A DNA stretch of 64,000 nt, from assembly GCF_019649055.1 (NCBI RefSeq), contig NW_026570252.1:806001-870000 (forward strand). The letters run 5' to 3'. A model generated the notes under the pieces. It was not told where the DNA came from. It was given only the letters and a program-made list of their open reading frames with translations, and did no database searches. The DNA is from Paramacrobiotus metropolitanus. Its lineage: Eukaryota > Tardigrada > Eutardigrada > Parachela > Macrobiotidae. Numbering within the stretch: position 1 is the first letter of the stretch; every line of letters begins with the position of its first letter. Positions 9,651 to 22,800 of this stretch are shown piece after piece. The position numbers and the translations under genes are program-made.

Positions 9651-12507
9651 TTAAATTTGAAACAAATTATGCAGATCTGGTATAGTGTAGACGTACCCGG
9701 CTTCCACAGGGGAATCATCCAAGGCTGTAGCCATGCCAGTGTACGTATCTATTTCCATAAAGCGCTGATTGTAACCCAAGATATAAATCTTGTGGTTGAC
9801 CACGATGAAGTCTTCGGCAAGACCCACGTTTAAGGGAAGCGCTAGCTCGCGCCATGTATTTCTGCCGACATTCCAGAAACGGAATTTGGAAAATCCGTTC
9901 GTGTCAACGTGTGACCGCTCTGTGAAGATGATTTCTATCGGCTTTATCTGACGGTGATGAGCTGACAACCCACCGCGGCGTAAAGCGGCTGGAGCGTTAA
10001 CCACCTTTTCAACCGTAAAACATCCCACTGTAGGATCGAACAATATCAAGAACCGGTGGTCGAATTTCCAGGCGGAAGGATAAAATACGATAAATTGTTT
10101 TTCTTGTAACTCATGAAGCAGTTGTTCAGCGGATATCCTATTGACAGCAACTGGATCCAAACATTTTTTGATAAGACCGGCCTGGAACTGCGCGTTGCGG
10201 TTGCTGACACAGGGCACGTAGCCATCGACAATCCTGATGACATACTGGTTATTCGGAAGGTTATCTGCAGCTTCGATAACCTTCGCACCTTTTACAAGTC
10301 GTTTTTCCAGCTGACCGCTGGCTAACTGGGCCATCTCCAGCATTATGCAGCCCAAACTCCAAATGTCGGTTTTTCGTCCGGGCGCCTCTTTGCTGTTCTG
10401 CAAAATTTCTTCAGCATCTCTGGGGACATATAGCGTGTCGTGCCGCGTAAATGCGAAACGTCGGCAGAACAGGTGTTATTTTCTTGCATCTGCACGAAAT
10501 CGTCCATGTCACCGATCAGCAGATTTTTCCAACCACCTTCCGCGATTTGTACAAGAACGTTCTCTGGTTTGAGATCCCCGTGAATTATCCCATTGCGGTG
10601 CAGGAAGTCCAGTCCTCGCGCGATGCAAATCACGAACTGAGCAACTATCATATGCCTGTTTAAGAGAGTTTGGTTGTCTTTGGCTTCCCTCAGCAAAGAA
10701 GCGAGATCCCCTGAAAAAATTTAACAGCTGGGACTTATCGAATACTTCGATTTTTTTTCATATTTCAGTCAATTTAAGTATACAGCTTCATATGTTAGTC
10801 ACCGGTCACTTATACCAGCCCCATGTGGCACGCTACTTGAACATCTCCTGCTAATTGCTATAACATGCTTTTTGATTTTTCTTCAGTGGCGCGTCTAGAA
10901 CTTTTTTCACGGGTGGGCCAGCAAACCCTTTTGTGAAATATTCTTATAACGTTAAGCGCTTTGTATTTGATTTTGCCTTTTTAATTGGACTTGGATTAAA
11001 AAATCTCGTTAATAAGGCAAACCTTAGCGGACTTAACTCGCTTATGCGGGCAGGTTCAACGGTTCAAACTTACATCGGTTGACATTTTTCGCGCGAAGCG
11101 CGAAGCCAACGAGCTATTTCGCTGCGAAAATCGCTAGAAATTCTATTTCAAATAGTAGAAATAACTCAAATTTTCTTGTAGCTGAAGGACAAGAAGGTAA
11201 GGCTGCATCATGTATAAAGTTTTAGAAAATGACAACCTTAGCGCGAAGCCGATGCACGCTTTTGATGCGTGGTTTGCTAAATAAAAATAGCTAAGGTATT
11301 GCGATTTTCTTGCGCGAGCACTTTTCAGAGCTTGGTTTTTTGGTTTTTAAATGAATTAGTAATGTGCACACATGCGTGTAAAGTGGAATGCGATGTGCGC
11401 TGTGCTTATATTTCGAGCAGGGACTTTAAGTTTATTTACATATTTATGTGAATGATAAAAGGCCATGCACTTCTGCCGAGCGGAAGTGCATGGCCTTTAC
11501 CTGTGATTATATACGACTAAAACACAAGAGATGAAAAAGTGGGAGACGGTGTGCCTACTATGTAGCGTCCTTGGCAGGCAGATTGCTGCTCACCGGCTGC
11601 TGCTGTCACCTTTCTTCGGTTATGCTACAGTACATTTATTGCACTTTCCTGTATCTCTCAAAGCACAGTGCTTCGACACGATTTACAGTGTATTCTCAAG
11701 TTTTGTAGCTACCACGAACGTTTTACCAAGGGGGGAGTACGTTGGAAAACTGGAAATATATCTGCGACATTCTCAAAGGGGTACCGTTGTGCATTTTGAA
11801 GTACCCAAATCTGCAGTTTACGGGGGGGGGGGGGGCTTTGGCCCCGGGAGCCCCCCTTAAACGCGCCACTGGCTGTAGTCATCAGAACAGAACTGAAAAT
11901 GTTGGAATTCGAAATTTCTGAAATTCGCAAACGCGCAAGAGCGTACTTTCGTTGCAATTCATGTTCGTAGTTTGGTCTTTTCATGGAAATGTCTATGCCT
12001 CGAAATTCATGAGCGAAGTTTTTACTGTGAAAAATATTTTTTTCTGGTAATTTTTGGTCGGGAAATGTAATACCAGGGGACCAAAATATGATAACACTTA
12101 CATACTTGAAGTGACCGCCGATGTACAGTAATGGAGAAGGGACAGCTTGCCTTACCTTGATGGTAATCCATTGCCAACTCCACGGTAGCCCCGACCGACG
12201 CTTTGGTGATGGACACTTTGTGATACATTACGAGATTTTCGTGAGAAAGTTCGGTGAGTCTTTTCAGTTTATTCACGGCGTGCATCAAGCTTTTATGATT
12301 AGCAGCTTTATCTACAGGAGTACAGATCTGAATTACTTTAACAGCCACAACATCGCCTCCGGCATAGTCACCGCGTTTTGTGACCTTGGCTTTGTAAACA
12401 ACACCAAACGATCCTCTTCCAATCAAATCCGCATGAGAGTAGCGATAATGCATTTTACGGCCAATCTTTTGCTTTCTGTCGGCGGTTATAGAGTTGTTGT
12501 TTCCCAT
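9651..12507 (-). CDS. Kinase K1: protein kinase with Kelch-like C-terminus, one frameshift
   Basis: Exon 1 (12507-12156) encodes the N-lobe: glycine loop IGRGSFG and lysine motif VAVKV. Exon 2 starts at 10710 in matching phase and encodes the C-lobe: catalytic loop IIHGDLKPEN (HGD in place of HRD), LIGDMDDF where DFG is expected, and RYMSPEML. Just after this, near 10410, the frame changes by one base and continues with GRKTDIWSLGCIML. The last 130 residues resemble Kelch/galactose-oxidase blades (WNVGRNTWRELALPLN, then IYILGY). ATG 12507 begins MGNNNS, an N-myristoylation-type start; an upstream in-frame ATG at 12615 would add a hydrophobic segment. A hAT-like element fills the intron. The frameshift means either a recent pseudogene or an assembly error. 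Paralogue of K2 at 56111. Confidence 0.72.
10884..11871. mobile_element. hAT-like non-autonomous element in K1 intron
   Basis: Terminal inverted repeats CAGTGGCGCGT (10884) and ACGCGCCACTG (to 11871) fit the hAT consensus YARNG. The right part has a G run and GGCCCCGGGAGCC. No matching 8-bp target duplication is seen. A perfect 16-bp hairpin lies inside at 11458-11498. Confidence 0.5.
11458..11498. repeat. Perfect 16-bp stem-loop within the hAT-like element
   Basis: AAAGGCCATGCACTTC pairs with GAAGTGCATGGCCTTT around a 9-base loop. Too short for a typical miRNA precursor arm; more likely element structure. Confidence 0.55.
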
Positions 12508-12624
12508 CTTATTGTTACGGATACCACTGTCCCGGTGCATTAATCTTGATCTCAAATGGAGGTACAGGGCGACCCAAATACAGTAAACGAGGCTCGTCAA
12601 ACTAATTACGAGCAATTAATTTAG

Positions 12625-12939
12625 GTACGAGGCAAGCGACAACTCTTTCCCATCGCTTCAGTAAATTTTATCACTTCCCTGCTGCATCTTACCGGTGTGC
12701 AGGCGCTCACGTGCTATCGTATCCATTGTAATCAGCGCTTACTGAGCCGGCGATAAAATCTCGCCTGCCGTGCTCTTCTCTGTATTCTTTATCAGTTTGC
12801 ACAATCAACTATAGCTGCAAACCGACGTGAAACGGCTGAAATCAGGCATCACGTGAGCGCCTGCATACGGGTAAGATTCAGCAGGGAAAGTGATAAAATT
12901 TACTAAAGCGATGGGAAAGAGTTGTCGCTTGCCTCGTAC
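12625..12939. mobile_element. Palindromic MITE upstream of K1
   Basis: About 95 bp starting GTACGAGGCAAGCGACAAC at 12625 recurs inverted, ending GTTGTCGCTTGCCTCGTAC at 12939, with a few mismatches. No coding capacity and no clear target duplication. It lies just before K1 exon 1 and may affect its promoter. Confidence 0.6.
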
Positions 12940-13496
12940 ATCAAGCAGAGCGCCCATCCGCGTTTCCTAGCAGAACCGGTATGTTTCGATCTCAATAATT
13001 GATTTTTAAGCACTTACTAGAACTACAGAGCCTCTGTATTATACCTATATGCTCGTACGAAATTATCAACAATCACTATTGCTATATTTTGTGTCATGAT
13101 GTTGTCAACACGATATGTAAGCCACATTCAGCATGCACGTGGCCTGGCGATTGTTATATCTACATTCGCATGATAGTGTTGTCCAATAATTGATACGTTC
13201 GTTTTCAGTAGCACATATCTGCACAAATGGATTTTAAGTTACGTAAAGGAAATGCCGTTCGCTTGATTTAGAAGTTTGATGAAAAACTTTTGTACAACCC
13301 AGCTCCAACCAAATTTATGAGCGAAATCATACCTTTATGTATTCTGATTTAAAGACACCACTATTTTGGCTTTATTCTTTCGCAAAAGTGCCGTTATTTT
13401 ATTTCACAAAAAGGTTTCTTAGGATTCTTAGGTTTTCTTGATTTTCTTAGGTTTTCTTAGGTCTCTTAAGTTTCTCAGGTTTCTTAGCCTTACCAG

Positions 13497-13640
13497 TTTT
13501 TTTCTAAGGAGAAGTCCAATTTAGAAGTGCAAGTCCAAGTTAGGAAGTCCAAGTCCAAGTTACGAAGTCCAAGTGAGGTCCAAGTCCAAGTTTTGGTAGT
13601 CCAAGTCCGAGTCCAAGTCCGAGCTTGAGCGCGGTCCGTG
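13497..13640 (+). repeat. GTCCAAG minisatellite, copy 1
   Basis: Irregular repeats of GTCCAAG/GTCCGAG end in GTCCGAGTCCAAGTCCGAGC. The same block recurs in direct orientation at 14725-14815. Both are preceded by CTTAGG- or CCTAAGA-type sequence. Confidence 0.6.
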
Positions 13641-14724
13641 AAAATGACGAAGAGTTCGGCGCGCGGCGCTCCAACGCTTCGCCCAGCCAACGCCACTTAC
13701 AACGCAGCCCAACGATACCAACGTCACGCTCCGCAGTCACGCTAATCACGCTGTATAAGATACCGAGACCAAAAGCATGACGCAGTCCGGGGCCTGCAGC
13801 TCGCTGCCACTGCCCGGCCGGGAGGAACTGCTAAGGTTGATGCCACCAGTCGGTGTTATAGCGGACAAAGTGGATGTTGGCCTGCAGTCACGCCTCTGCA
13901 AAAGGTCATCCTGCTCCTGAAAGCGAATTATTATTGCCCTAGTCAAATAATCTTTGGAAACTCACCATAAACTTGGTTCTCATTATTTCGTAAGCGAAAT
14001 ATTTCGTAAGCAGTGTCTTCAATAAACTTGGTTTTGTGAAAAAATTTGATACCTGGAGTGAACTAAAGAAAGCTGGTATGGAGCACATTATCGCCGGAGT
14101 GCACTTACGCCGGGCGGATATTTCAACGCTCTGGAAATCACGGTGCCCCTTACAGAAACTATTCCAAAACTCCCGCTGAATGTGTTGTCCCTGCCTGTCT
14201 TCCTTTGCTGAACGTTTTTGCCGGTAACCCTTTGGTCGCGCTTGTAGTGGCTCGCAAAACTACACTAGAAGATGCACCGGACTCCGCAAAGGTAGACACC
14301 AGAAGGTTCCTCTCATTAGGGTTGAAGGCCGACGGTACCTGTGATGCGAGAAGCTGATTGAGAAAAGCATGTGCTTCAACTGCCAGAACAACCACATTAA
14401 TTCGGCGTGACTGCCCTGTCTAGTCGCATGTACTGTACGTATTTGACAGACCAAAAAGTCCAGAAGAACAAAAGGCACAGCGCGTGTTCTGGTCGTAAAA
14501 CCGACCAGTACGCCCATGGGCTATAAAACCATTCGCTGTAAATTTTACTGGCCACGGATTCTACTATTTTTGTCTTTTCCCCTGCTTTGATCAAAGCGGT
14601 AATCTATTAGCCGAAATAGTGTTCTGGGGAAGCTGGATGGGAAAGCTGAATTGTAAGCCAGTCTGTTATACTACTCGTACTGTAGTTTGGACGCCTAAAA
14701 TCCTGAGATACCTAAGAAACGTCC
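13641..14724. other. No gene assigned between GTCCAAG repeats
   Basis: Short open stretches exist on the plus strand (about 14060-14340 reads like decayed coding sequence), but I recognise no family in them. The two flanking direct repeats make this a possible composite repeat unit. Confidence 0.3.
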
Positions 14725-14815
14725 AAGTTGAAGAGTCCAAGTTAAGAAGTCCAAGGGTGGTCCGAGTCCAAGTTTTAGTAGTCCAAGTCCGAGTCCAAGT
14801 CCGAGCTTGAGCACG
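14725..14815 (+). repeat. GTCCAAG minisatellite, copy 2
   Basis: Direct copy of the block at 13497-13640, sharing the terminal GTCCGAGTCCAAGTCCGAGC followed by TTGAGC. Confidence 0.6.
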
Positions 14816-15942
14816 GGCCCAATTTCACCACCGTCATGCACCGCTTCATCGTCCGCCTACCGGACGGCGGTCAGACGGCAGATCTAAAGCCCACGATGGG
14901 AGTTATCGCCGACACACATCCCCATCAGCTGTGCTTTATTCCTCGAAGTAACTAGCAACGTGCAAACGGTATCGTGTGTGCTGCGTATGCGATCGAAATA
15001 ATCATGGTTAACGTTACTAAAGATTCCTGAATAAACGAATCACGAATTATATAATGCAGTTTTTGGTGTTCTGACGGATGCTTCCAACGCCTAGTTCTTT
15101 TCTTACTGTAACTGTAGCGCTTCCAAAAAACTTTCAGACTGAGGATTGCACGTTTTAGTTAGGAACGCGCAATGCAATATTAATTTTTGTTTTCACAAAT
15201 TCCCTGGGTGCACTCAGCCAAAATTTGCAAACGCTCGCTCCTAAAAAAAAAAATGAACGATGGCAATTTGTATCCTCTTCTCCATTTACGGTTAGACTGC
15301 AAGTTTGATTCCATTATTCGGAAACCAAATGTCCATGATTATTGGTATCCGCATGCAAGAGGCATGTTGCTCATATTCATACGCAACTTCCGCTCTGTTA
15401 TTTTCCGGGCGTGTCATCACTGTCATGCGGCATTTATCATAAAAACATCGCCGAGCCTCGAGAAATCGATAAAGCAGGACAAAAGGAAGAGTAATAATTA
15501 CAGGATCAGCAATGCTAAGAAAAAGAAAGATCAACGAGAGGCGGGAACAGCTCGCAGCATACTGTATACAATGTTAGTACAGACGTCCCTGTATTTTATT
15601 GATTACTTTCCGTCAAAGCCACATATTCAACGTACCGGCAGCTGTAGCTTTCAGTGTTAAGAATCAAAGATGAGATTAGAAACGCCTGCGGCGTCTTGTG
15701 CTGTAGGATCTCACAATCAGTGCACTGACAAACACTGTACGCAGTTCCATGATATTTCTTGCTGTAGACTATTTTGAATTTTTCCCGGTTTGAGTTAGTT
15801 TCCTAAGAGCTTGTACATCGTGCGCATTTGAAAGACCTTGTAATTATAGACAAGCGAGTTTTCTGTACAATTTCCCTCAAGATGCGTTTAAAACGTCTGG
15901 AGGATCAGTTTTAAAATTCTTAATGCATTTATCCCGCTTACC
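14816..15942. other. No gene recognised upstream of NR1
   Basis: An open frame at 15187-15660 (about 157 codons) has no recognised motif and may be chance. I looked for zinc-finger DNA-binding exons (CxxC pairs) of a nuclear receptor here and saw none. Confidence 0.35.
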
Positions 15943-18119
15943 ATGGCGGATGGGGATGGACGCAGCACAAGGAAGCGATTCATGCGGAGTTGTTTGGAGG
16001 AAAGAGGTATAATTACACTTTCTCAGGTTTTATGGCAGTTAGTTATCAGAGAAGAGCAGCACGTCACTTACCGGATTGTAGTCACCAGTAAGCAAGTTTT
16101 GCAGTTTCCGCTGAGGATGCACCTAAAGAACAGGCAGCATCGAGCTCGTCCGTATTGGAGGAGCAGCGAGACAGCACCGCAGTGCAGGTGCTGCCGCGTG
16201 GACGCTTTAACGAAGATTTCCAGCCGACCACGACGACGTTTCCTTCCGGTTTCCGTAAAATGGTCCCGCCATGCGGTCCGTGTCTGTGACGTATTTTGTC
16301 AAACTGCAGTGCTATGGCTGAAAACACATACATAATCGTTTCAGATATTCAGAGCTTTATGAATGTCGCGGCGACATTTCGCCCAGCTTTGCCGTCCAAT
16401 TGGTATGTCGCTGGGTACGCTAATTTGAGCAGTTCCCGCGATACGATGATGCAGAAAGCCGGTGGCGCGGTGTGTGCGGCGTACGAGATCGCCTACGGAG
16501 ACCAGATTGCCGTGTTCTCCGCCTTCATGACGTCCGCCCTCGAAGCCAAAGAGATACCGGTATGATCTCAGTGCACATATCGCGGTGCGATACAAATACA
16601 GCCGCACCTTGCTATCGATTAAGTATTTCGAAAACCGGTTTCTCAAATATGCGTGAATGGTTTTTCCCAAGTTAACATGAACGCCAAAAATAAACCGGCG
16701 GTTGAAAAAAGGTCAACCGCCACAAAGCCGGTTTGATCTTGAATATTGGAGAAGCCGAAATGTAGTCCCACCATTCAAAGACCTTACTGCTACAATTTTT
16801 ACAGTATCAACCACAAGCATCACAGCAGCGTGCACTGATGCGACTCTACGAGAAACGCCAGGATGACAAATCCCGTCTGGCGCAGTTTGTCGCCATGCTG
16901 CCGGGTTTTGAGGACATTACTCTGGCCGATCGCGCTATTTTGCTGGCGGAAAAGGAGTTTATCAGCAGTTTGGTAGGGACTGTGCTGTTGCTGCTTAATT
17001 TTTCTTCGTGGTCAACTGTTGTTGCTTTTCCTAGCTGCATCATATGAGGTACTTTTACAAGGGAGAGTATTATTACACATTGCCGGGTGTGGAGCAGATT
17101 CACGCCAGCACCTACTGCATGGAGATTGTCGGAGCGGATCCGGATTTCCAAAGGTTCTGCTGCAACTTCAGTGGCGTTTTTAATGGGATCGGGCTGACTC
17201 TCACGGAATCCTATCTGCTCCTGGCCGCAGCGTTTTTCGATCCGAGTATGCATCGTAATATAAATAAAACGTTTTAGGATAATCTTCTTAACAGTTAACT
17301 ACTGTATTACCGTAATTATCGAATTTGCACCTCCCCCCGTAATAATGCCCACCTCCGCAATAAGCCCCCTCCCACAACCCGTTTGAAAAATAGCGCCTCC
17401 CCCCGAATTAGCCGCCCAGGAGGCGTTATTAAATGTTAAGCGCCACAAAATGATAGATATACCGCAAATAGCTTCATAATAATTGTTATGATTTAATGAA
17501 TAAACAGACAAACGTTACAAAAATAATGCGATGCGAGGCTTCGGAATGCTGCTCGTAAGGTTATAAAATTGCAAATACCGGTATCTACTGCGTTCAGTAT
17601 CAATAGAACTGGATGCGCAGTTGTTTGAAAAATAACGGCCCCTCGGAAAAATGATGTTTGAAAAATAGTACACCGCCCGAAATAACGCTCCCTCCCCGAA
17701 ATAATCCCCCCTTCACCGGGAAGTTTGAACTATTTGCACCCCAGGGGTGCAAATTCTAGAATTACGGTATTTTTCAATTTATTATTATTCGCATGCATAC
17801 GAATTCGGGTCTTTTTTCCTTTTGTATACGCGCACAACAGTTACGACTTTTCTTAGGCACGACCAGTGCGGCGGATAAGTCGTTACTCGGGTATCTCCGC
17901 GTATTTTATATGGATGCGCTGACATACATGATCGGCTATCATCGCCGGAACCCGACGGAACGAATCGCTGTTTTTAACAAGCTAAACGAAGCGGCCAAAA
18001 TGTTCCCCTGGCCCTGGGTACACCAGATTTCTCTCAAATGGTACCAGACTCCTGATCAGGCGCTGCCGCCGTTTCCCGCACCGTTGAAAACGCTGCTTCA
18101 AGAGTGCTTGAAACATTAA
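15943..18119 (+). CDS. NR1: nuclear-receptor ligand-binding-domain protein
   Basis: Six exons (15943-16006, 16105-16275, 16345-16559, 16805-16972, 17035-17245, 17857-18119) join in phase to 364 codons including stop. Exon 4 has the LBD signature FVAMLPGFEDITLADRAIL; exon 5 has the helix 5/beta-turn region (RYFYKGEYYYTLPG) and SYLLLAAAFFDP; exon 6 ends with helices like LKTLLQECLKH. Known: such domains bind lipophilic ligands and co-regulators. The first exon (RKRFMRSCLEE) is vaguely like the C-terminal edge of a receptor DNA-binding domain, but no CxxC zinc modules were found, so the DBD is absent or lies in exons I could not see. Intron 5 carries a MITE. NR2 at 59669 has the same exon plan. 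Confidence 0.75.
17308..17769. mobile_element. Tc1/mariner-like MITE in NR1 intron 5
   Basis: Inverted ends CCGTAATTATCGAATTTGCACC and GGGTGCAAATTCTAGAATTACGG are flanked by TA on each side. The interior is rich in CCTCCCCC and GAAAAATA segments. The TA duplication suggests Tc1/mariner mobilisation. Confidence 0.6.
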
Positions 18120-19806
18120 GTTCGCTTTACTCATACTCGTACCGTCGTGCGAATGTAAATGGCTTGGTAAAAATGCATTATTAACTAAAGTGTGAAAATG
18201 AAAAGTTCCGGATATCGCTACGCTCGCTCGGAATGTCATAATAATTATATTGTCAACAAAATGCACTACAGTACTTAAACCGCCTGTGCACGCTGCAGTC
18301 ATTTGAAAGTACCCGGGAATTAAATATCATTCGGGAGATCCAACCAGAGCCACACTTTTAATTTTGAAGAGAAATTAATATTGTGTAATCGTAGATCGAA
18401 AAAAGGTACGCAAGTAAAGAGTATAAAAATGATACGGTTGTAATAAAACCGATGATGCAGTTTAATCGTATAGAACTGGAGAGGTTGAAGAGAAGCAACT
18501 ATGATTATCGAAAACCACGCCGACTTAACCAATCCCGCAATCCGTAATTGCTTTCCAGCAAAGTTAAAACAAAGCAGTCCCGCCAAAAATGCTCAGTTAA
18601 AGAACAAATCGTGGATACTGGAAGAAAATGAGGTGCACAACATCAAAAAAGGTTTCGGACAGTTGGTTATCGTTCGGTGCACTAGCTACTAAACTGTCCG
18701 GACGACCAAGAGGTTCCAGTAACAACCAAAACATAGCCCGTAAACTTTGTTCCTTTCCTTAACGGTTTCTTGAATCCATTGCGCCTTTATGTATTTATTG
18801 TAGTATAATAATTTGCTAACGTAAGTTACGCCAAGCAAGCGTACCCACGACTGGTGCATTCTTCCGTTTTTTATCAGACACGGAAGACCTGGCTGATGCC
18901 CAGCACCGCTAATTTGCTCAGCTGGCACACGTCCAGCGTCCGCAAGTCCACGTGGTCCCAACGGCGTACTGTCCCGTCGCCATGGAACCCGCTGAATCTG
19001 CGAGATAACATTGCCATTGATTAATGATCATTGCCATTGATTAATGATCATGCCACTACGTCATCACTGTCGCATGCAGAAAGCCCTGCTGTGCTAATGC
19101 TGGCTATAGTCCCAAAGATTTTTTTGCCCCTTTTAAAAGATGTTCTCAAGTTTTTTTCTCATGAAACGCTTCCTAATAATTTAACAGATCATACTGAGTA
19201 TAAAAACCCAAATTTCGGGGGCTAGAAATAGAAGAGAAAAGAAATTTGCTGAGAAAACCGACGAAAATGCGCATTTGTCACCATGGAAGTCGCCCTCCAG
19301 TGTATGCTAGAGCGATGACGTCAAACGGTTAGGTACCAGTCCTTCTCACATTATAGTAAGGGCTCGTCCCCTTTCTGAAGCTAAGGTAGCTTCCGTACTC
19401 GTACAGTACACCACCGTCTCAGAACAGCAGGTACGCGATACGGTACGGCCGTTTTCGATTCGCGTACCTGGTTATCAGTGCAAAGATTCAGGACGGGGGT
19501 ATGGCGCGTAACCGATTGCGTCTCGTTTTCACAACTCTCTGATACGGTATCCCGCGAACCGAATCTCACAACCCGCACCAACCCCGCGTCTCATATCAAC
19601 CAAAAATAATACGCGCGCTTTTTGCGCATACCCTGAAATACAAAGAAAAAGTATACGGTACGGGAAGCCACCTCCAGAGGTGGTTTGCGACTGATCTGGC
19701 TCATCACCAACGACGGACGATGATGCCAAAGACAAAATTCAAATGAGGAACAACATTTCGTAATTTAAACTAGGAACTAACTAAGACTGTAGGCATCCCC
19801 TCGAAT
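18120..19806. other. Intergenic stretch, no gene recognised
   Basis: Contains a 20-bp tandem duplication (ATTGCCATTGATTAATGATC, about 19011-19050). Short open frames on both strands show no family resemblance. Confidence 0.4.
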
Positions 19807-22800
19807 TTATCCCAAGTGAAATAAAAATGCACAAAAAAACTGGTAAACAGTGCGATTTGTGATCGAAGCGATGGGACGCAAGTACAGTAATACGGAGCCA
19901 AAGCTAGAGATTCGATATAGGAAACCGATAGCGAGCCCAGTTTTGATATGCGAAGTCTGTACTGCATCAACGTGGCGCGCACCAATACGGTGCTGTATCG
20001 TAACGATATACGCTTTAGAAAGGGGACGAGGCCTAAGGGCTTGCATCAATGTAAAGCTGGAATAAAAAAAGACTCACTTCGGTCACTTACACACAGAAGT
20101 AGGCGCGAATTGCCGTCCATTGCACAGGATAATCCAGGCTGCGCACCCAATGCTGGTGCACGTGCGCCACATTGGCGTAAAGGTCATCACTGACCGGTGG
20201 ACAGTGGGCGTTGACGGTCCACATGAAACGGCTGGCCATGGCGTACATGCCCGTGTCGCAGTGGAAGACCAGGTTGGCCACAGTGATCTGCATCTGGTCG
20301 ATGGCCAGAAACGCCGGTGGGTGCAGCGGAACCATCAACTGTTGCTCCGTCAGCGGTAAAGGCTCGGGATCACCCTGGTGCTCGGGAGACACGAACAACG
20401 CCTGCATGGCGCGACCGAACAGATTGCACAACGTCCATTGGCGGATGATGATGCGCTGGGCGTAATCGCTGAACATAGTAACGTCCAAGGCAAAAAAATG
20501 GATGCCAGCGCAGCCGCCAAAATTGAGGCTGCAGTCGTGCAGGATTAGCAGCGGCAGCCGGGATTTAATGAGCCAGAACAAGTACACGCACGCATAAGAC
20601 AGTTCGCATCCGTCCTGGAGGCTATGGATCGTCAGGCTCTTTGTAGTGGGTCGGATGGAGCGAAACAGCATCAGCAGTGTGGTGGGGTCGCTCACGCTGC
20701 ATTCTGTTGCGCGGGTGCTGCAGAACCGGCAACGCATGATAATGTGCCGCGTGTTGCGCGGATTACTTAGAATTTGCTGCCACACTACGCATACCCTGTC
20801 ACAAATGAAAGGTCATCAGCCGTGTCACGTTTCGGCACAGTTATTTATTGTGCCACTCTGGCCGGATGGATACCGAATAATGATAACAACGAAATACCCG
20901 CAGTACCACATAAAATGCGTCCTCCACAGCTCAACACAACCATGCCGGTTGCTACGCGCTAATATGGCGCGTATGTAACCGTCAAAAACGAACGGTCGTC
21001 TCAGACGACCGCCGGTCGTTTTGGCCTCTTAACCGTCCGAAACGACCGGGGGCCGGCAAAACGACCGCCGTAAATTTTGCCCAGCAAGTTTTTTTTGCGA
21101 TTTTGATTTCAGCCAAAAGGAATAAATTAAATTACATATCCGGTCGTTTTTGCCGGAGTGTAATTTCGTATCCGGGCCATTCTGCCGGATTGTAAAAACT
21201 TGCCGCCTCTGGGTGGGAATTTACCACCTAGATGCAAGCATCTAGCGGTAGTTTACACCTACGTACACATTCCTGGGTGAAAATTTACCACCTGGATCCA
21301 TATCTCAGAGTAGGAATTTACCCCCTAGTTCAGTACATCTGGTCGAAATTTACCACTAAGGTTCACTCCGGCTAAAACGACCGGATACGAATTTACAATC
21401 TGGCAGAAACAACCGGATACGAAACAACACTCCGCCAGAAACGACCAGATAGAATTTACACTCGGGCAGAAACGACCGGATACGTAGCAACACTCCGGCA
21501 GAAACGACCAGACACGAAATTACACTCCGGCGGAAACGACCAGATACGAAACTGCACTTCGGGAGGAACGACTGGATGCGAATTTAAACTCAGGCAGGAA
21601 CGACCGGATACAAAATTTAACTCATGCATTTTCGTTGTATTTAAAAACGCAAAAAAAACTGGGCGGGCAAAATTTACGGCGGTCATTTAGCGGCCTCCGG
21701 TCGGTTCGGACGGTTTAGAGGCCAAAACGACCGGCGGTCGTCTGAGACGACCGGTCGTTTTGGACGGTTACAAGCGTTCCTGCCATTAACATTCTATGAG
21801 GTTCACCTGGTTGTACCTTAGTGCTGTAACCAGCTAAAAATGAGTGTATGATGACGGGGCACATTTTGTTTTATCGGAATCTGCCTATTCTGATTCACAG
21901 TGGACTCCATAAAGGCGGTTACACTCAAACCGCGCGCAACCAGAACCTTATCTGTACGAGTGTTGTTGTCCTTGCCGTTAAAATATCGGTCCTCATGGTC
22001 AGACCGATTGTCCTGTGTAACAACATTTATGGCTTCCACTGTAACTCTGGCCACTCGAGTTGAGATGATTCAAGGCGATACACCACTTTTGCTTCGCATA
22101 CAGTAAAGATAGATATATTACGGTAAAAATAGATATAGACGTGCTCGTAGAAAAAAAAGCGCTCTCTAAGATTGGTGGTCTTTTATTAAAGTTTTTTTTT
22201 CAAAGAAAACCCAGTGTGCAAATAATATCTGTTTCAAAGTCATAAAATTGTGCAAGCTATATGTAAACAGGTCTATCCCGTTTTTTTATGAACTTGTCTG
22301 TGTAACAAAACATAGTCAACGCTGACCTTATCATGGCCGCCTGTGTCCAGAGGTCCAAATGCAGGAGGATCTCCGTCCACAGCGGAGGAATCAAACGGCC
22401 AAAGTCCATGCCTTTCATGGTGAGTGTGGGGAGTGATGGACCGTTCAGCTGCGTGCTGAGCAGGGCCTGGTCGCTGCGATGCTGGTGCAGCACCTGCCAC
22501 AACTTGGTGGTTCTCCATTCGGCTGTCATGATTTCTGCCGGGGCGCTGAGGATTATAAAAGTACAGCTGTCCGTCCCGATGCGGAGATGGAAGCGACAGC
22601 TGTCACGCAGCTTCTTCAGGTACTCGTGACCATTCAAAGCATCACGGAGACGCTGAACGAAACGGTAGCGGTCCGCTGTTTTCTGTAGGACGGCCGACGC
22701 TCCGGGAAATGGGATAACTTGCTTGGCATAATGCAGGTCACTACTGATGTTGGCACGGGGTGTGAGGGCCGACGGTAATTGGACGATGACCTGACAACGG

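Noticed and set aside
10884-11871. Perfect hAT assignment of this element
   Set aside because: The ends fit hAT but no 8-bp target duplication is present, so it is kept at moderate confidence only.
13490-13749. Minus-strand frames rich in LGLGLGL or TWTWT
   Set aside because: They come from the GTCCAAG minisatellite.
14060-14620. Possible decayed retroelement or transposase coding sequence on the plus strand
   Set aside because: Readable stretches exist but no motif could be named with confidence.
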